Source: an uncultured Prevotella sp.
Lineage (GTDB): Bacteria; Bacteroidota; Bacteroidia; Bacteroidales; Bacteroidaceae
Direction: 5' to 3'
Assembly: GCA_900315835.1 (NCBI GenBank)
Contig: ONAR01000019.1
Span: 1 to 64,000 of the forward strand
DNA: 64,000 bases
Both the position numbers and the translations under genes were made by a program. The notes under the pieces were generated by a model, which searched no databases, had not been told where the DNA came from, and saw nothing but the letters and a program-made list of their open reading frames with translations. The number at the start of each line of letters is the position of its first letter. The first letter of the stretch is position 1. Shown piece after piece: positions 29,218 to 37,644 of the stretch.

Positions 29218-29408
29218 TTGGAAGTCCAAGAAGTTATTAGAAGTCCAGAAGACTGAAGTCCAGAAGTCCAGAAGACTGAAGTCCAGAAGACTGAAGTCCA
29301 GAAGTCCAGAAGACTGAAGTACAGAAGTCCAGAAGACTGAAGTCCAGAAGTCCAGAAGACTGAAGTCCAGAAGTCCAGAAGACTGAAGTCCAGAAGTCCA
29401 GTCATTAC
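29218..29408. repeat. Family B repeat array, longest copy
   Basis: About 190 bp of GAAGTCCA and GAAGACT units ending with the fixed sequence CCAGTCATTAC. The frame is open on the minus strand, but it encodes only a repetitive peptide, so no gene is called. Confidence 0.9.
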
Positions 29409-29479
29409 AATAAGCATCAGTAGGAAAGTTGGCATTCCTGCCGACAAAACAGCCAGTGTGGTTGCCGACGAAACAGCCA

Positions 29480-29508
29480 GTGTAGTGGCCGGTCTTGTGC
29501 CGGCCACC
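29480..29508. repeat. Family A palindromic repeat
   Basis: TGTAGTGGCCGG and CCGGCCACC arms with a TCTTGTG loop, immediately before the 22-bp satellite. Confidence 0.75.
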
Positions 29509-29527
29509 AGCCGCCGGTAAGGCATTC

Positions 29528-29702
29528 GCGATAACTATGGGATCGCGGTGCGATAGCTATGGTATCGCAGTGCGATAACTATGGGATCGCGGTGCGATAG
29601 CTATGGTATCGCAGTGCGATAGCTATGGTATCGCGGTGCGATAGCTATGGTATCGCGGTGCGATAGCTATGGTATCGCGGTGCGATAGCTATGGTATCGC
29701 GG
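29528..29702. repeat. 22-bp satellite, eight units
   Basis: Units read GCGATAGCTATGGTATCGC plus three variable bases; some have GCGATAACTATGGGATCGC. Each unit holds the inverted arms GCGATA/TATCGC and could form a hairpin. The same unit forms a second array at 62306-62447, 33 kb away. There are no spacers, so it is not a CRISPR. Confidence 0.9.
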
Positions 29703-29825
29703 GGCGAGAGAGCGAGGGAGGGGCGATAGAGACGATAGAGACGATAGAAATGATAGAGACGCTGCACAGCAGCGTCCTACAGAACCGGAGGAAACGAGGG
29801 GGACCGCGGTCATTGAACAGATAGA

Positions 29826-29837
29826 CAAACGATTGCA
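29826..29837. promoter_or_regulatory. Putative LacI-type operator upstream of the amylase gene
   Basis: CAAACGATTGCA matches the malQ site (GTAAACGATTGCA) over its last eleven bases. Confidence 0.6.
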
Positions 29838-29852
29838 CGGATTTTATCGACA

Positions 29853-29866
29853 TTGATTTATATCAA
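29853..29866. promoter_or_regulatory. TTGAT-N4-ATCAA box upstream of the amylase gene
   Basis: TTGATTTATATCAA, an exact TTGAT-N4-ATCAA palindrome, 28 bases centre-to-centre from the LacI-type operator. A TAACTTCGCA sequence identical to the malQ promoter element follows at 29893. Confidence 0.6.
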
Positions 29867-29983
29867 ATACAAATTAATCAAAGGATTAGCATTAACTTCG
29901 CAGAAGAAAGGACGTACACCTTATTTAATAGACGCCAACTGTAATTTTATTGACACCAACGACAATATCAAAACAAGGAAAAT

Positions 29984-32005
29984 ATGAAAAGGTTTTATCA
30001 TTATCTGTATGCAATGCTCTTTGCCCTGACAGCATTGCCATGCGCAACATCAGCTCAAAGCCAAGGTTGGCCGGCCAACTACGGCGGCGTGATGTTGCAG
30101 GGATTCTCATGGGACAGTTATGTGGACACCCAATGGAGCAACCTCGAGAGTCAGGCCGACGAACTGAGCCGCTACTTCTCGCTCATCTGGGTTCCGCAGA
30201 GCGGCAACTGCAACTCATCGTATAACCAGATGGGTTACACGCCCGTGTATTACTTCGACCAGAACTCCTCTTTCGGCACCGAGGCGCAGCTCCGCTCGAT
30301 GATTAAGACCTTCAAGGCCAAGGGTACGGGCATCATCGCCGACGTGGTCATCAACCACCGCAACGTCCTCGGCGTGAACGGCTCATGGGTGGACTACCCT
30401 GCCGAGACCTACAACAACGTCACCTATCAGATGACCTCGACTGACATCACCGGCAACGACGATGGCGGTAAGACGAAGACTTGGGCCAACGCCAACGGCT
30501 ACACCCTCGGCCACAACGACGAGGGCGAGGACTGGAGTGGCTGCCGCGACCTCGACCACAAGAGCAGCAACGTGCAGACCATCATCAAGGCCTACGAGAA
30601 CTTCCTGCTCAACGACCTGGGTTACACAGGCTTCCGCTACGACATGGTGAAGGGCTTCTGGGGTTCCCATATCAGGGACTACAACAACGCCTGCAGCGTG
30701 CCTTTCTCGGTGGGTGAGAACTGGAGCAGCAACGCCACCATCAAAGCGTGGATTGACAGCACCGAGAAGACGTCGGCCGCCTTCGACTTCCAGTTCCGCT
30801 ACGCCGTGCGCGATGCCATCAACAGTAGCGACTGGACCAAGCTGGGTACCAGCCAGTATCTTGTCAACAACAACTACAACAGCGGCAGCTACAAGCGCTA
30901 CGCCGTGACCTTCGTCGAGAACCACGACATGCAGGACCGCGGTACGACCAGCGGCTACACGCCCGACCCCATCAAGAAGGATACGCTGGCCGCCAACGCC
31001 TTCCTGCTCGCCATGCCAGGTACGCCCTGCGTTTTCCTTACCCACTGGAAGACCTACAAGGAGAACATCAAGGCAATGATCAACGCCCGTAAGGCCGCCG
31101 GTGTGCAGAACACCAGCACCTACAGCAACCTGCGCAGCAGCGCCGGCCACTACGCCGTGCTCGTCAAAGGCACCAACGGCGACCTTCTCGCCGACGTAGG
31201 CTCTGACATGAGCTACACACCCAGCACCGCCACCTATGTGAAGGTTCTCTCCGGCTACCACTATAATTACTATCTTAGCAAAAGCACTGAGACGCCGTGG
31301 GTGAGCAAGCCATCCGGTACCTATGAGAAGGCTTTCGACGTGACACTGCAGGCAGTGAGCGCCGACGACAATGCCAAACTGGTGTACACGCTCGACGGTA
31401 CCGACCCAACGGCTTCAAGCACCGTCGTCGACAACGGTACCACACTGAATATCAGCGAGGATTGCACGCTGAAAGTCGGTTTGCTGAGCAACGGCACGGT
31501 GAAGAACATCATCAGCCGCGACTACGTCATCAAGGCCTTTGAGCCCCACACCGCTACGGTTTATCTGAAAGACCCGTCATGGACTACGGTTTACTTCTAC
31601 GCCTGGGCCAATGACGGCAAAGCCACCACGTTGCTCGGTGGCTGGCCAGGTACCGCCATCACCGCCACAAAGACCATCAACGGGGATACATGGTACTATC
31701 GCTCTTTCGACATCAACAGCAAGGACTATTCCTTCAACATCATCTTCAATATGGGCAAGAACCAGATGCAGACCGTGGACATCGGTCCTATCACCGAGGA
31801 TAAATACTATGAGATTGGTGCGACGACCAACGGCAAATACACCGTCAACGACCTGACCAGCACCATCACCGGCATCACCACGCCGACCATCAGCCGCCCC
31901 GCAACCGGCGACAACGGCTGGTACACCATCTCCGGCGTGCGCCTCAGCAATGAGCCGACGCTGCGGGGAATATATATTCACCAAGGGAAGAAGGTGACGA
32001 AATAA
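29984..32005 (+). CDS. Secreted alpha-amylase, GH13, with starch-binding module
   Basis: Predicted 673 residues with a signal peptide (MLFALTALPCATSAQS). The catalytic domain opens with GVMLQGFSWDSY, as in plant-type amylases, and has GIIADVVINHRN, GFRYDMVKGFWG (nucleophile Asp), SVGENW (acid Glu) and FVENHDMQDRG. Next come a chitobiase-like/FN3-type region (KLVYTLDGTDPTASS), a CBM26-like starch-binding module (VYLKDPSWTTVYFYAWAND) and a short C-terminal tail (GWYTISGVRLSN ... RGIYIHQGKKVTK). Such tails end many Prevotella secreted proteins and may be a sorting signal. It is the only starch gene here on the plus strand, divergent from susC, and takes the place of SusG. Confidence 0.93.
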   Translation: MKRFYHYLYAMLFALTALPCATSAQSQGWPANYGGVMLQGFSWDSYVDTQWSNLESQADELSRYFSLIWVPQSGNCNSSYNQMGYTPVYYFDQNSSFGTEAQLRSMIKTFKAKGTGIIADVVINHRNVLGVNGSWVDYPAETYNNVTYQMTSTDITGNDDGGKTKTWANANGYTLGHNDEGEDWSGCRDLDHKSSNVQTIIKAYENFLLNDLGYTGFRYDMVKGFWGSHIRDYNNACSVPFSVGENWSSNATIKAWIDSTEKTSAAFDFQFRYAVRDAINSSDWTKLGTSQYLVNNNYNSGSYKRYAVTFVENHDMQDRGTTSGYTPDPIKKDTLAANAFLLAMPGTPCVFLTHWKTYKENIKAMINARKAAGVQNTSTYSNLRSSAGHYAVLVKGTNGDLLADVGSDMSYTPSTATYVKVLSGYHYNYYLSKSTETPWVSKPSGTYEKAFDVTLQAVSADDNAKLVYTLDGTDPTASSTVVDNGTTLNISEDCTLKVGLLSNGTVKNIISRDYVIKAFEPHTATVYLKDPSWTTVYFYAWANDGKATTLLGGWPGTAITATKTINGDTWYYRSFDINSKDYSFNIIFNMGKNQMQTVDIGPITEDKYYEIGATTNGKYTVNDLTSTITGITTPTISRPATGDNGWYTISGVRLSNEPTLRGIYIHQGKKVTK

Positions 32006-32026
32006 AGCCTTCAGCCCCTCTGGGGA

Positions 32027-32147
32027 TAATAGAAGCTATAGAAGCTATAGAGGCGATAGTTTTTATAGCTTCTATAGTATCTATAGATTCTATAGTATCT
32101 ATAGTTTCTATAGTATCTATAGTTTCTATAGCGTCTTTAGCTTCTAT
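32027..32147. repeat. Family D repeat between the amylase gene and the export operon
   Basis: ATAGAAGCT, then ATAGTTTCTATAGTATCT units in the reverse sense, forming an inverted arrangement that fills the 138-bp gap between the two convergent genes. It could fold as a bidirectional hairpin. Confidence 0.75.
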
Positions 32148-33250
32148 TCCTCTTCGGCAACTTTCTTCGGGCCTCTCACCGTCTCGCCTTTCTTGAGACC
32201 GGAGGTAATCTGGATATTCAGGCCGTCGCTGAGGCCCGTTTTCACATAGCGTTTGGTGTAAGTCTTTTCTTTTTCGTTACCACCAACCACTAACACATAA
32301 GTTTTCTGACCCTCAAACTGGATGGTGCTCTCCGGCACCGTCAACACGCCGTTGGCCTGGGCCAACACAATCTCGGCGTTGGCGCTGTAGCCCGAGCGAA
32401 TCTTGTTGTTGCTGCCCACATGAACGGCAGCCTTAATCTCAAACTGATTAGCACCGTTGCTCTCGGTGGCCTTCGGCGAGATATACTCGAGCGAAGCCTC
32501 AAGATGCTCATTCTGCATGGCGCCGATGGTGATTTTCATCGGCATGCCCACGCTGAGGTTACCCACCTCAGTCTCGTCGATGTTGCCGTCGAAGATGAGG
32601 TCGCCCATGTTGGCCACCGTGGCGATGGTCGTACCGTCGTTGAATGTATTAGAGAGAATGACCGTATTGCCGACCTTCACGGGCACGTCGAGGATGAGGC
32701 CGCTGATGGTCGACCGGATGAGCGTCGACGAAGTGCTGGCGTTCTCGGCCGATACGCCGTCGCGCACCACCTCGAGGTTGTCGTTAGCCGCCCGCAGCTC
32801 CTCTGCCGCCTGCTGCCACGCCTTCCGCTTCTGGTCGTATTCGTCGCCTGAGACGAGGCCTTTGTCGTAGAGCATCTTCTCGCGGTCGTAGTCCACCTTT
32901 GCCTGATGCAGGTTGATTTTGGCCAACCGGATGCGCGCCTGCGCTGAACTGAGCTGCGACTCGTCGGGGATGACCTTCACCTTGGCGATGACCTCACCCG
33001 CTGCAACGGTCTGACCGGCCTCCTTATAGATATCGGTGATGATGCCCGAGATCTGCGGCTTGACGTTGACCTCATTGCGCGGTACAATCTTACCCGTGAT
33101 GATGGTCGTCTTGCGGAGGTCGGTGGCCTTGACCACAAACTCCTGGTACTCATCGGGTTTGGCGCGGCCCTGAAGCCAAAGGAAGACAAATGTGCCGACG
33201 AACAATGCAATGACCAGCACGACGGCTGCAATTCTCAATACTTTCTTCAT
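32144..33250 (-). CDS. Periplasmic adaptor protein of a tripartite exporter (MacA/HlyD family)
   Basis: Predicted 368 residues with one N-terminal membrane segment (VVLVIALFVGTFVFLWLQG). Lipoyl-type halves flank a coiled coil (INLHQAKVDYDREKMLYDKG ... AANDNLEVVRDG); beta-barrel and membrane-proximal domains follow (GDLIFDGNIDETEVGNLSVG). It is last in the operon of a thioredoxin-TonB protein, ABC ATPase, permease, permease and adaptor. It should connect the ABC pump to an outer-membrane channel that is not encoded here. Confidence 0.9.
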   Translation of the reverse strand: MKKVLRIAAVVLVIALFVGTFVFLWLQGRAKPDEYQEFVVKATDLRKTTIITGKIVPRNEVNVKPQISGIITDIYKEAGQTVAAGEVIAKVKVIPDESQLSSAQARIRLAKINLHQAKVDYDREKMLYDKGLVSGDEYDQKRKAWQQAAEELRAANDNLEVVRDGVSAENASTSSTLIRSTISGLILDVPVKVGNTVILSNTFNDGTTIATVANMGDLIFDGNIDETEVGNLSVGMPMKITIGAMQNEHLEASLEYISPKATESNGANQFEIKAAVHVGSNNKIRSGYSANAEIVLAQANGVLTVPESTIQFEGQKTYVLVVGGNEKEKTYTKRYVKTGLSDGLNIQITSGLKKGETVRGPKKVAEEE

Positions 33251-33327
33251 TATCTTGCTTTTATACTATTATCTAATAATCTTCAAACTAAGAGCTCATA
33301 AACTCATAAACTCAAGAACTCATAAAC

Positions 33328-34578
33328 TTACTCGTCTCTCATCGCATCCACTGGTTTAATGCTCATGGCGCGCAAGGCGGGAGCCAGTCCGGCCAACACA
33401 CCGAGGATGGTGAGCAAGACCAGTGCGCCGAGGGCAAGCCAGAATGTTATCTGGTAATGGGCAATGGTCATGCCGTTCTCAGTGCCGGCTGGACTCACCT
33501 GCAGCATCTGCAGAATGAGAACGCCGAAGATGATGCCGCTCATGCCCGCGACCAACGTCAGCAGAATGCTCTCGGCGATAATCTGCGAGAGAATCATGCG
33601 CGGCGTAGCGCCGATGGCGCGTCGGATGCCAATCTCCGTGGTGCGCTCGCGCACGGTCACCATCATGATGTTGCTCACACCGATGGCACCGGCCAGCAGG
33701 GTGCCGATACCGACGAGCCACACGAGGAAGTTGACACCGCTGAAGAGGCTGTCGAGCATGGAGAACATCACCTCAGTGTTGACGATGGTGAGCGCCTTCT
33801 CGTCGTCGGGCGCCACGTCGTGTGTATGCCCCACCACCTCACGGATGCGCGGCACCAAAGTCTTCGTCCTTACGCCGGGCCGCGCCACGAGGCAGATCAT
33901 CGTCACGCTGTCACCGCTGTTGTAGGTCTGCTGCATCAGCGTGAGGGGAACGGCCAACACATCCTCGCCGTTGCTGCCGATGCTCATGGAACCAGAGGAG
34001 GTATTGACACCGACAATATTATAGTAAGTCGAGTCAACGCGTATCAACTTGCCCGTCGGGTCACCGCCGTTGGGAAAGAGGTTGCTGTAAACGCGCTTTC
34101 CGAGCACACATACCTTACGATGTTGCGCCAGGTCCATAGCATTGATATACCGGCCGTAGCGCATCTGCGGTTCCTCTACTTTGGCATAGTCGGGCGTCAC
34201 ACCGCGGAAGTTGCACGACGACTTCTGATTGCTGAAATAAGCCGTACAGCCCCAGTGCATCAGCAAGGGCGTGACCACGCTAAACTCCGGCAGTTGGTCG
34301 GACAGCGCGGTGACATCGCGCAGGGTCAGTCCCCACGTCCGACCCTTGCGGTAGCCGTGGTAAGGTTTGGTCGTGGCGTTGGGGTAAAGAATGGCGCTAT
34401 TGGTGGCGAAACCCGCGAAGTTATTGTTGAGTGAGTCCTTCACGCCATTGCCGCCGCCCAACAGTACGACGAGCATGAAGATGCCCCAGAACACGCCGAA
34501 GCCCGTCAGCACCGACCGCGTCTTGTTGCGCGTGATGGTCTCAATGATTTCCTTATAGGTGTCGATATCGATTTTCAT
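33328..34578 (-). CDS. ABC transporter permease, MacB type (second)
   Basis: Predicted 416 residues. The start at 34578 (MKIDIDTYKEIIETITRNKT) is favoured because its ATG overlaps the upstream TGA as ATGA; an open frame continues 11 codons further upstream. Topology is MacB-like: first helix (GFGVFWGIFMLVVLLGGGNG), a large periplasmic domain, then three C-terminal helices with SNIMMVTVRERTTEIGIRRA and a PVDAMRDE ending. It is paired with the next gene, so the pump is probably a heterodimer. Confidence 0.9.
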   Translation of the reverse strand: MKIDIDTYKEIIETITRNKTRSVLTGFGVFWGIFMLVVLLGGGNGVKDSLNNNFAGFATNSAILYPNATTKPYHGYRKGRTWGLTLRDVTALSDQLPEFSVVTPLLMHWGCTAYFSNQKSSCNFRGVTPDYAKVEEPQMRYGRYINAMDLAQHRKVCVLGKRVYSNLFPNGGDPTGKLIRVDSTYYNIVGVNTSSGSMSIGSNGEDVLAVPLTLMQQTYNSGDSVTMICLVARPGVRTKTLVPRIREVVGHTHDVAPDDEKALTIVNTEVMFSMLDSLFSGVNFLVWLVGIGTLLAGAIGVSNIMMVTVRERTTEIGIRRAIGATPRMILSQIIAESILLTLVAGMSGIIFGVLILQMLQVSPAGTENGMTIAHYQITFWLALGALVLLTILGVLAGLAPALRAMSIKPVDAMRDE

Positions 34579-35852
34579 TCCGACTGCAGTGCTTCTATTG
34601 GTTTGATCCATGCGGCCTTACGCGCCGGTATCAGTCCGGCGATGGTCCCTGCGACAATCATCACGATGGTGGCCTCGATGCAGACATCCAGTCCGACCGT
34701 CGGGTTGAGGAAGGTGGTAATCTGCGTTCCCGTTCCCGTCTCGAAGCCGAGGTCGACCGTCTCATGACCGATGGTGGCGTTCATATACTGGTTGGCGGCA
34801 ATGCCGAGGAGCATGCCGATATAACCGAAGAAGGTGGTGATAATGATGCTCTCGGTGATGATGAGGCGCAGGATGCTGAACGGTGTGGCGCCGATGGCCT
34901 TACGGATGCCGAACTCGCGTGTGCGCTCGCGCACCGAGATGAGCATGATGTTGCTCACGCCCACGATGCCGCTGAGCAGCGTGAGGATGCCCACCACCCA
35001 CAGTGCTGTACGGATGATGCGCATGCCCTCGTCCATCTGCAACGACTGCGTGAAGCGGTTGAAGATCCATATCGCGTCATTGTCGTCGGGTGCGGCGTCG
35101 TGGTTGCTGCCGAGGCTCGCTTTATAACGCTTTTCGAAGGCGTCGTTCTCGGCCTCGGTGTTAAGACCATGAAAGGAGAACGTAATCTTGTCGGCCTTGT
35201 CGCCACGGCCGTACATCGCCCTGATGGTGGTAAACGGTGCATAGACATCCTCACCCATGCCGCTCTCGTCGGCCTTCGAGATGCCGATGACCTCGAAGGC
35301 GAAGTTGCCCACGCGCAGCGACTGTCCGACGAGCGAACGGACGTCGCCGCCAACAAGCTCGCGCGCCTGCGTGTCGCCGATGACCAGCACCTTACGGCGT
35401 TCGCGCTCGTCGATGTCGTTGATGAAACGGCCCGCCAGCAGTTGTATCTTGTTGATGACAGCCTGGTTGGGCGACACGCCGTTGAGCGTGCTGCTGACGT
35501 AGTTGCCGCCAGATGCGGTGATGGTGACTCCACCCTGCGAGATGCCGGCACCGAGCGTCTCGACGATGTCACCGTACTGGTGACGTGTGGTGCGCAGGTC
35601 GCTGTCGTCGAGCGTTATCGAGCGGCCCTCACGCATGCCGTGGTAGGCCTTAGATGTCGTACCGCCATACACCTCCATGGAGTTGCTGAGGAAGTTATCG
35701 GTGTTGTGGGTGAGGCCGTTGATGAGGCCGTTGCCCGCACCGAGGAGCAGGATAATCATGAAGATGCCCCAAGCCACGGAGAAGCCGGTGAGGGCGGTGC
35801 GCAGCTTGTTGCGCTTGACGGAGCTCCAAATCTCGATGAGGATATCTTTCAT
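34575..35852 (-). CDS. ABC transporter permease, MacB type (first)
   Basis: Predicted 425 residues with MacB topology: MKDILIEIWSSVKRNKLRTA, first helix (AWGIFMIILLLGAGNG), a periplasmic MacB-PCD domain, and C-terminal helices around SNIMLISVRERTREFGIRKA and GTIAGLIPARKAAWIKPIEA. It overlaps the second permease by four bases (ATGA), suggesting coupled translation. A 68-bp repeat-bearing spacer (GGTTTTATGGGG units) separates it from the ATPase gene. Confidence 0.9.
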   Translation of the reverse strand: MKDILIEIWSSVKRNKLRTALTGFSVAWGIFMIILLLGAGNGLINGLTHNTDNFLSNSMEVYGGTTSKAYHGMREGRSITLDDSDLRTTRHQYGDIVETLGAGISQGGVTITASGGNYVSSTLNGVSPNQAVINKIQLLAGRFINDIDERERRKVLVIGDTQARELVGGDVRSLVGQSLRVGNFAFEVIGISKADESGMGEDVYAPFTTIRAMYGRGDKADKITFSFHGLNTEAENDAFEKRYKASLGSNHDAAPDDNDAIWIFNRFTQSLQMDEGMRIIRTALWVVGILTLLSGIVGVSNIMLISVRERTREFGIRKAIGATPFSILRLIITESIIITTFFGYIGMLLGIAANQYMNATIGHETVDLGFETGTGTQITTFLNPTVGLDVCIEATIVMIVAGTIAGLIPARKAAWIKPIEALQSE

Positions 35853-35920
35853 TGATGGGGAGGGGGGTGATGGGTTTTATGGGGTGAATGGGGTTTATGG
35901 GTTGAGGAGGGGACTGACGA

Positions 35921-36643
35921 CTACTTCATCAAAGTGCCCTCGCCGAAGGGACTGGCATGGTGGTCGAGGTTTGCCTCAATCTTGCCGATGATGCCGTCTT
36001 TAATGTGGATAATCTTGTTGGTGGCGTTGGCGACGCCGCTCTCGTGGGTCACCACGACGATGGTCTTATGCTCCTCGTCGTGGAGCTGCTTGAGCAGTTC
36101 CATCACCTCGAGCGAGGTCTTCGAGTCGAGGGCACCCGTGGGCTCGTCGGCGAGGATGACCTTCGGATTGGTGATGAGTGCGCGGGCGATGGCCACGCGC
36201 TGCTTCTGTCCACCCGACATCTCGTTGGGATAGTGGTCGGCCCACGGCAGCAGACCGAGGCGGTCGAGATAGTCCATCGCCAACTTATGGCGCTTGCGCC
36301 GCGACACGCCCTGATAGAACAGCGGCAGTTCCACGTTCTCCACGGCCGTTTTGAAGCCGATGAGGTTGAAGCTCTGGAAAATGAAGCCGATGAAGCGGTT
36401 GCGGTACTCGGCCGCACGCCGCTCGCTGAGGTTCTTGATGAGCGTACCAGCGAGGGTGTACTCGCCGCTGTCATAGGTATCGAGGATGCCGAGGATGTTG
36501 AGCAACGTTGACTTGCCCGACCCCGACGCCCCCATAATCGACACAAACTCACCGTCGCCCACGCTGAGGTTGATGCCCTTCAGCACGTGCAACGGTTGCG
36601 CGCCGAAGTAAGTCTTGTTGATGTCGCGGAGTTCTATCATCAT
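35921..36643 (-). CDS. ABC transporter ATP-binding protein (MacB/LolD type)
   Basis: Predicted 240 residues: Walker A GASGSGKSTLLNILG, signature MSGGQKQRVAIARAL, Walker B VILADEPTGALDS, H-loop VTHESGVA. It energises the two MacB-type permeases downstream. Its ATG overlaps the stop of the thioredoxin-TonB gene as ATGA (36640-36643); a second ATG three bases further is also possible. Confidence 0.92.
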   Translation of the reverse strand: MMIELRDINKTYFGAQPLHVLKGINLSVGDGEFVSIMGASGSGKSTLLNILGILDTYDSGEYTLAGTLIKNLSERRAAEYRNRFIGFIFQSFNLIGFKTAVENVELPLFYQGVSRRKRHKLAMDYLDRLGLLPWADHYPNEMSGGQKQRVAIARALITNPKVILADEPTGALDSKTSLEVMELLKQLHDEEHKTIVVVTHESGVANATNKIIHIKDGIIGKIEANLDHHASPFGEGTLMK

Positions 36644-37581
36644 TGCAGACGGAAGGAGATGGGAAGTCTGAAATGCAGGATGACAGGACGGCCACAGAAT
36701 GTGGCAGGCTGCCAGTCTTTCATAATGCCGACCACGCGCCTGCCCTCCTCAACGAAGGCCTTGGTGCAACGACTGATCAGCGCGTTGCGCTCCTGCTCCG
36801 TCATCTTCGCAGTAAGCTTCTTGCTGTAGCCCGTAATCTCTGTTTTTATCGCCTTAATTGAATCGGTGGAACCGTCGGTATTGACCAGGAAGGCCAACAT
36901 GACCTTACCCTGAACACCGTACTGTTGTGCTTCCTCGGGATAGTGCAGGTTATCCGTCAGAAATGACACGATAGGCTGCACGCCACCCTGCTTGAATTTC
37001 GGGAACTCGAGCACCTGCTGCTGCAGTTTGCCGGCCTTATCAAGTTTTTCAAGTTCAGCCTCAATCTTCTCCACCATGACCGTGCCCAACACCACCTTGC
37101 CTTCGGGGTCGATGAGGTACATCGTGGGAATCCAGTTGACGTGGTACAGCGAATCGACGGTCGTCTCCTTCTTCCATTTCTTCAGTTCGGAGGAGTGAAA
37201 CCATTGAACTCCAAACATCTTGTTCTTCTCGATGCAGCGCTGCCACGCAGCCGAGTCAGTATCGAACGAATGGCTCTGAATGACGATACGGTTGTCGTAT
37301 TTCTCGGCTATCTTCTTTATCTCAGGGATGTCCTTGCGGCAGTCGGGGCACCAGGAAGCCCAGAAGTCGAGCAGCACATAGGCGCCACGGTAGCCGCTCA
37401 ACTTCGAGAATGGTCCATTCTGTTTCGCTGCCGGATTGGATACCGTTAGGAAGTCAGGCGCCTCCGTACCCGGCTTCAGCAGGTCTTTGGCGTACTGGTC
37501 GTCAGCATCCTGCGCAAAGGCGAAGGTACTGGAAAGGAAAAGCAACAAACTTGTTACAAGTGTGTGAGCATGCGAAATCAT
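36640..37581 (-). CDS. Thioredoxin-like (TlpA) protein fused to a TonB C-terminal-like domain
   Basis: Predicted 313 residues with a signal peptide (LLLFLSSTFAFAQD). The first two-thirds is a TlpA/AhpC-type thioredoxin fold with the redox motif in LLDFWASWCPDCRKDIPEI (CPDC) and cis-Pro loop VNWIPTMYLIDPEGKVVLG. From about residue 205 it resembles a TonB C-terminal domain: LHYPEEAQQYGVQGKVMLAF, then VNTDGSTDSIKAI and a final CGRPVILHFRLPISFRLQ. It would act in the periplasm on disulfides; the TonB-like part may contact another envelope protein. It heads the export operon, overlapping the ATPase gene. Confidence 0.88.
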   Translation of the reverse strand: MISHAHTLVTSLLLFLSSTFAFAQDADDQYAKDLLKPGTEAPDFLTVSNPAAKQNGPFSKLSGYRGAYVLLDFWASWCPDCRKDIPEIKKIAEKYDNRIVIQSHSFDTDSAAWQRCIEKNKMFGVQWFHSSELKKWKKETTVDSLYHVNWIPTMYLIDPEGKVVLGTVMVEKIEAELEKLDKAGKLQQQVLEFPKFKQGGVQPIVSFLTDNLHYPEEAQQYGVQGKVMLAFLVNTDGSTDSIKAIKTEITGYSKKLTAKMTEQERNALISRCTKAFVEEGRRVVGIMKDWQPATFCGRPVILHFRLPISFRLQ

Positions 37582-37644
37582 ACGTTTTATTCTGTTTATT
37601 ATAATGATACTATCTTTGTTTACTATGTTACTATGTCTGTTTAG

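Noticed and set aside
29205..29525. Open frame of about 106 codons on the minus strand
   Set aside because: It translates family B repeat units into a repetitive peptide and family A sequence; there is no start context or domain.
29528..29702. Possible CRISPR array
   Set aside because: Units are contiguous at 22 bp with three variable bases and no spacers of 25-40 bp, and no cas gene is present.
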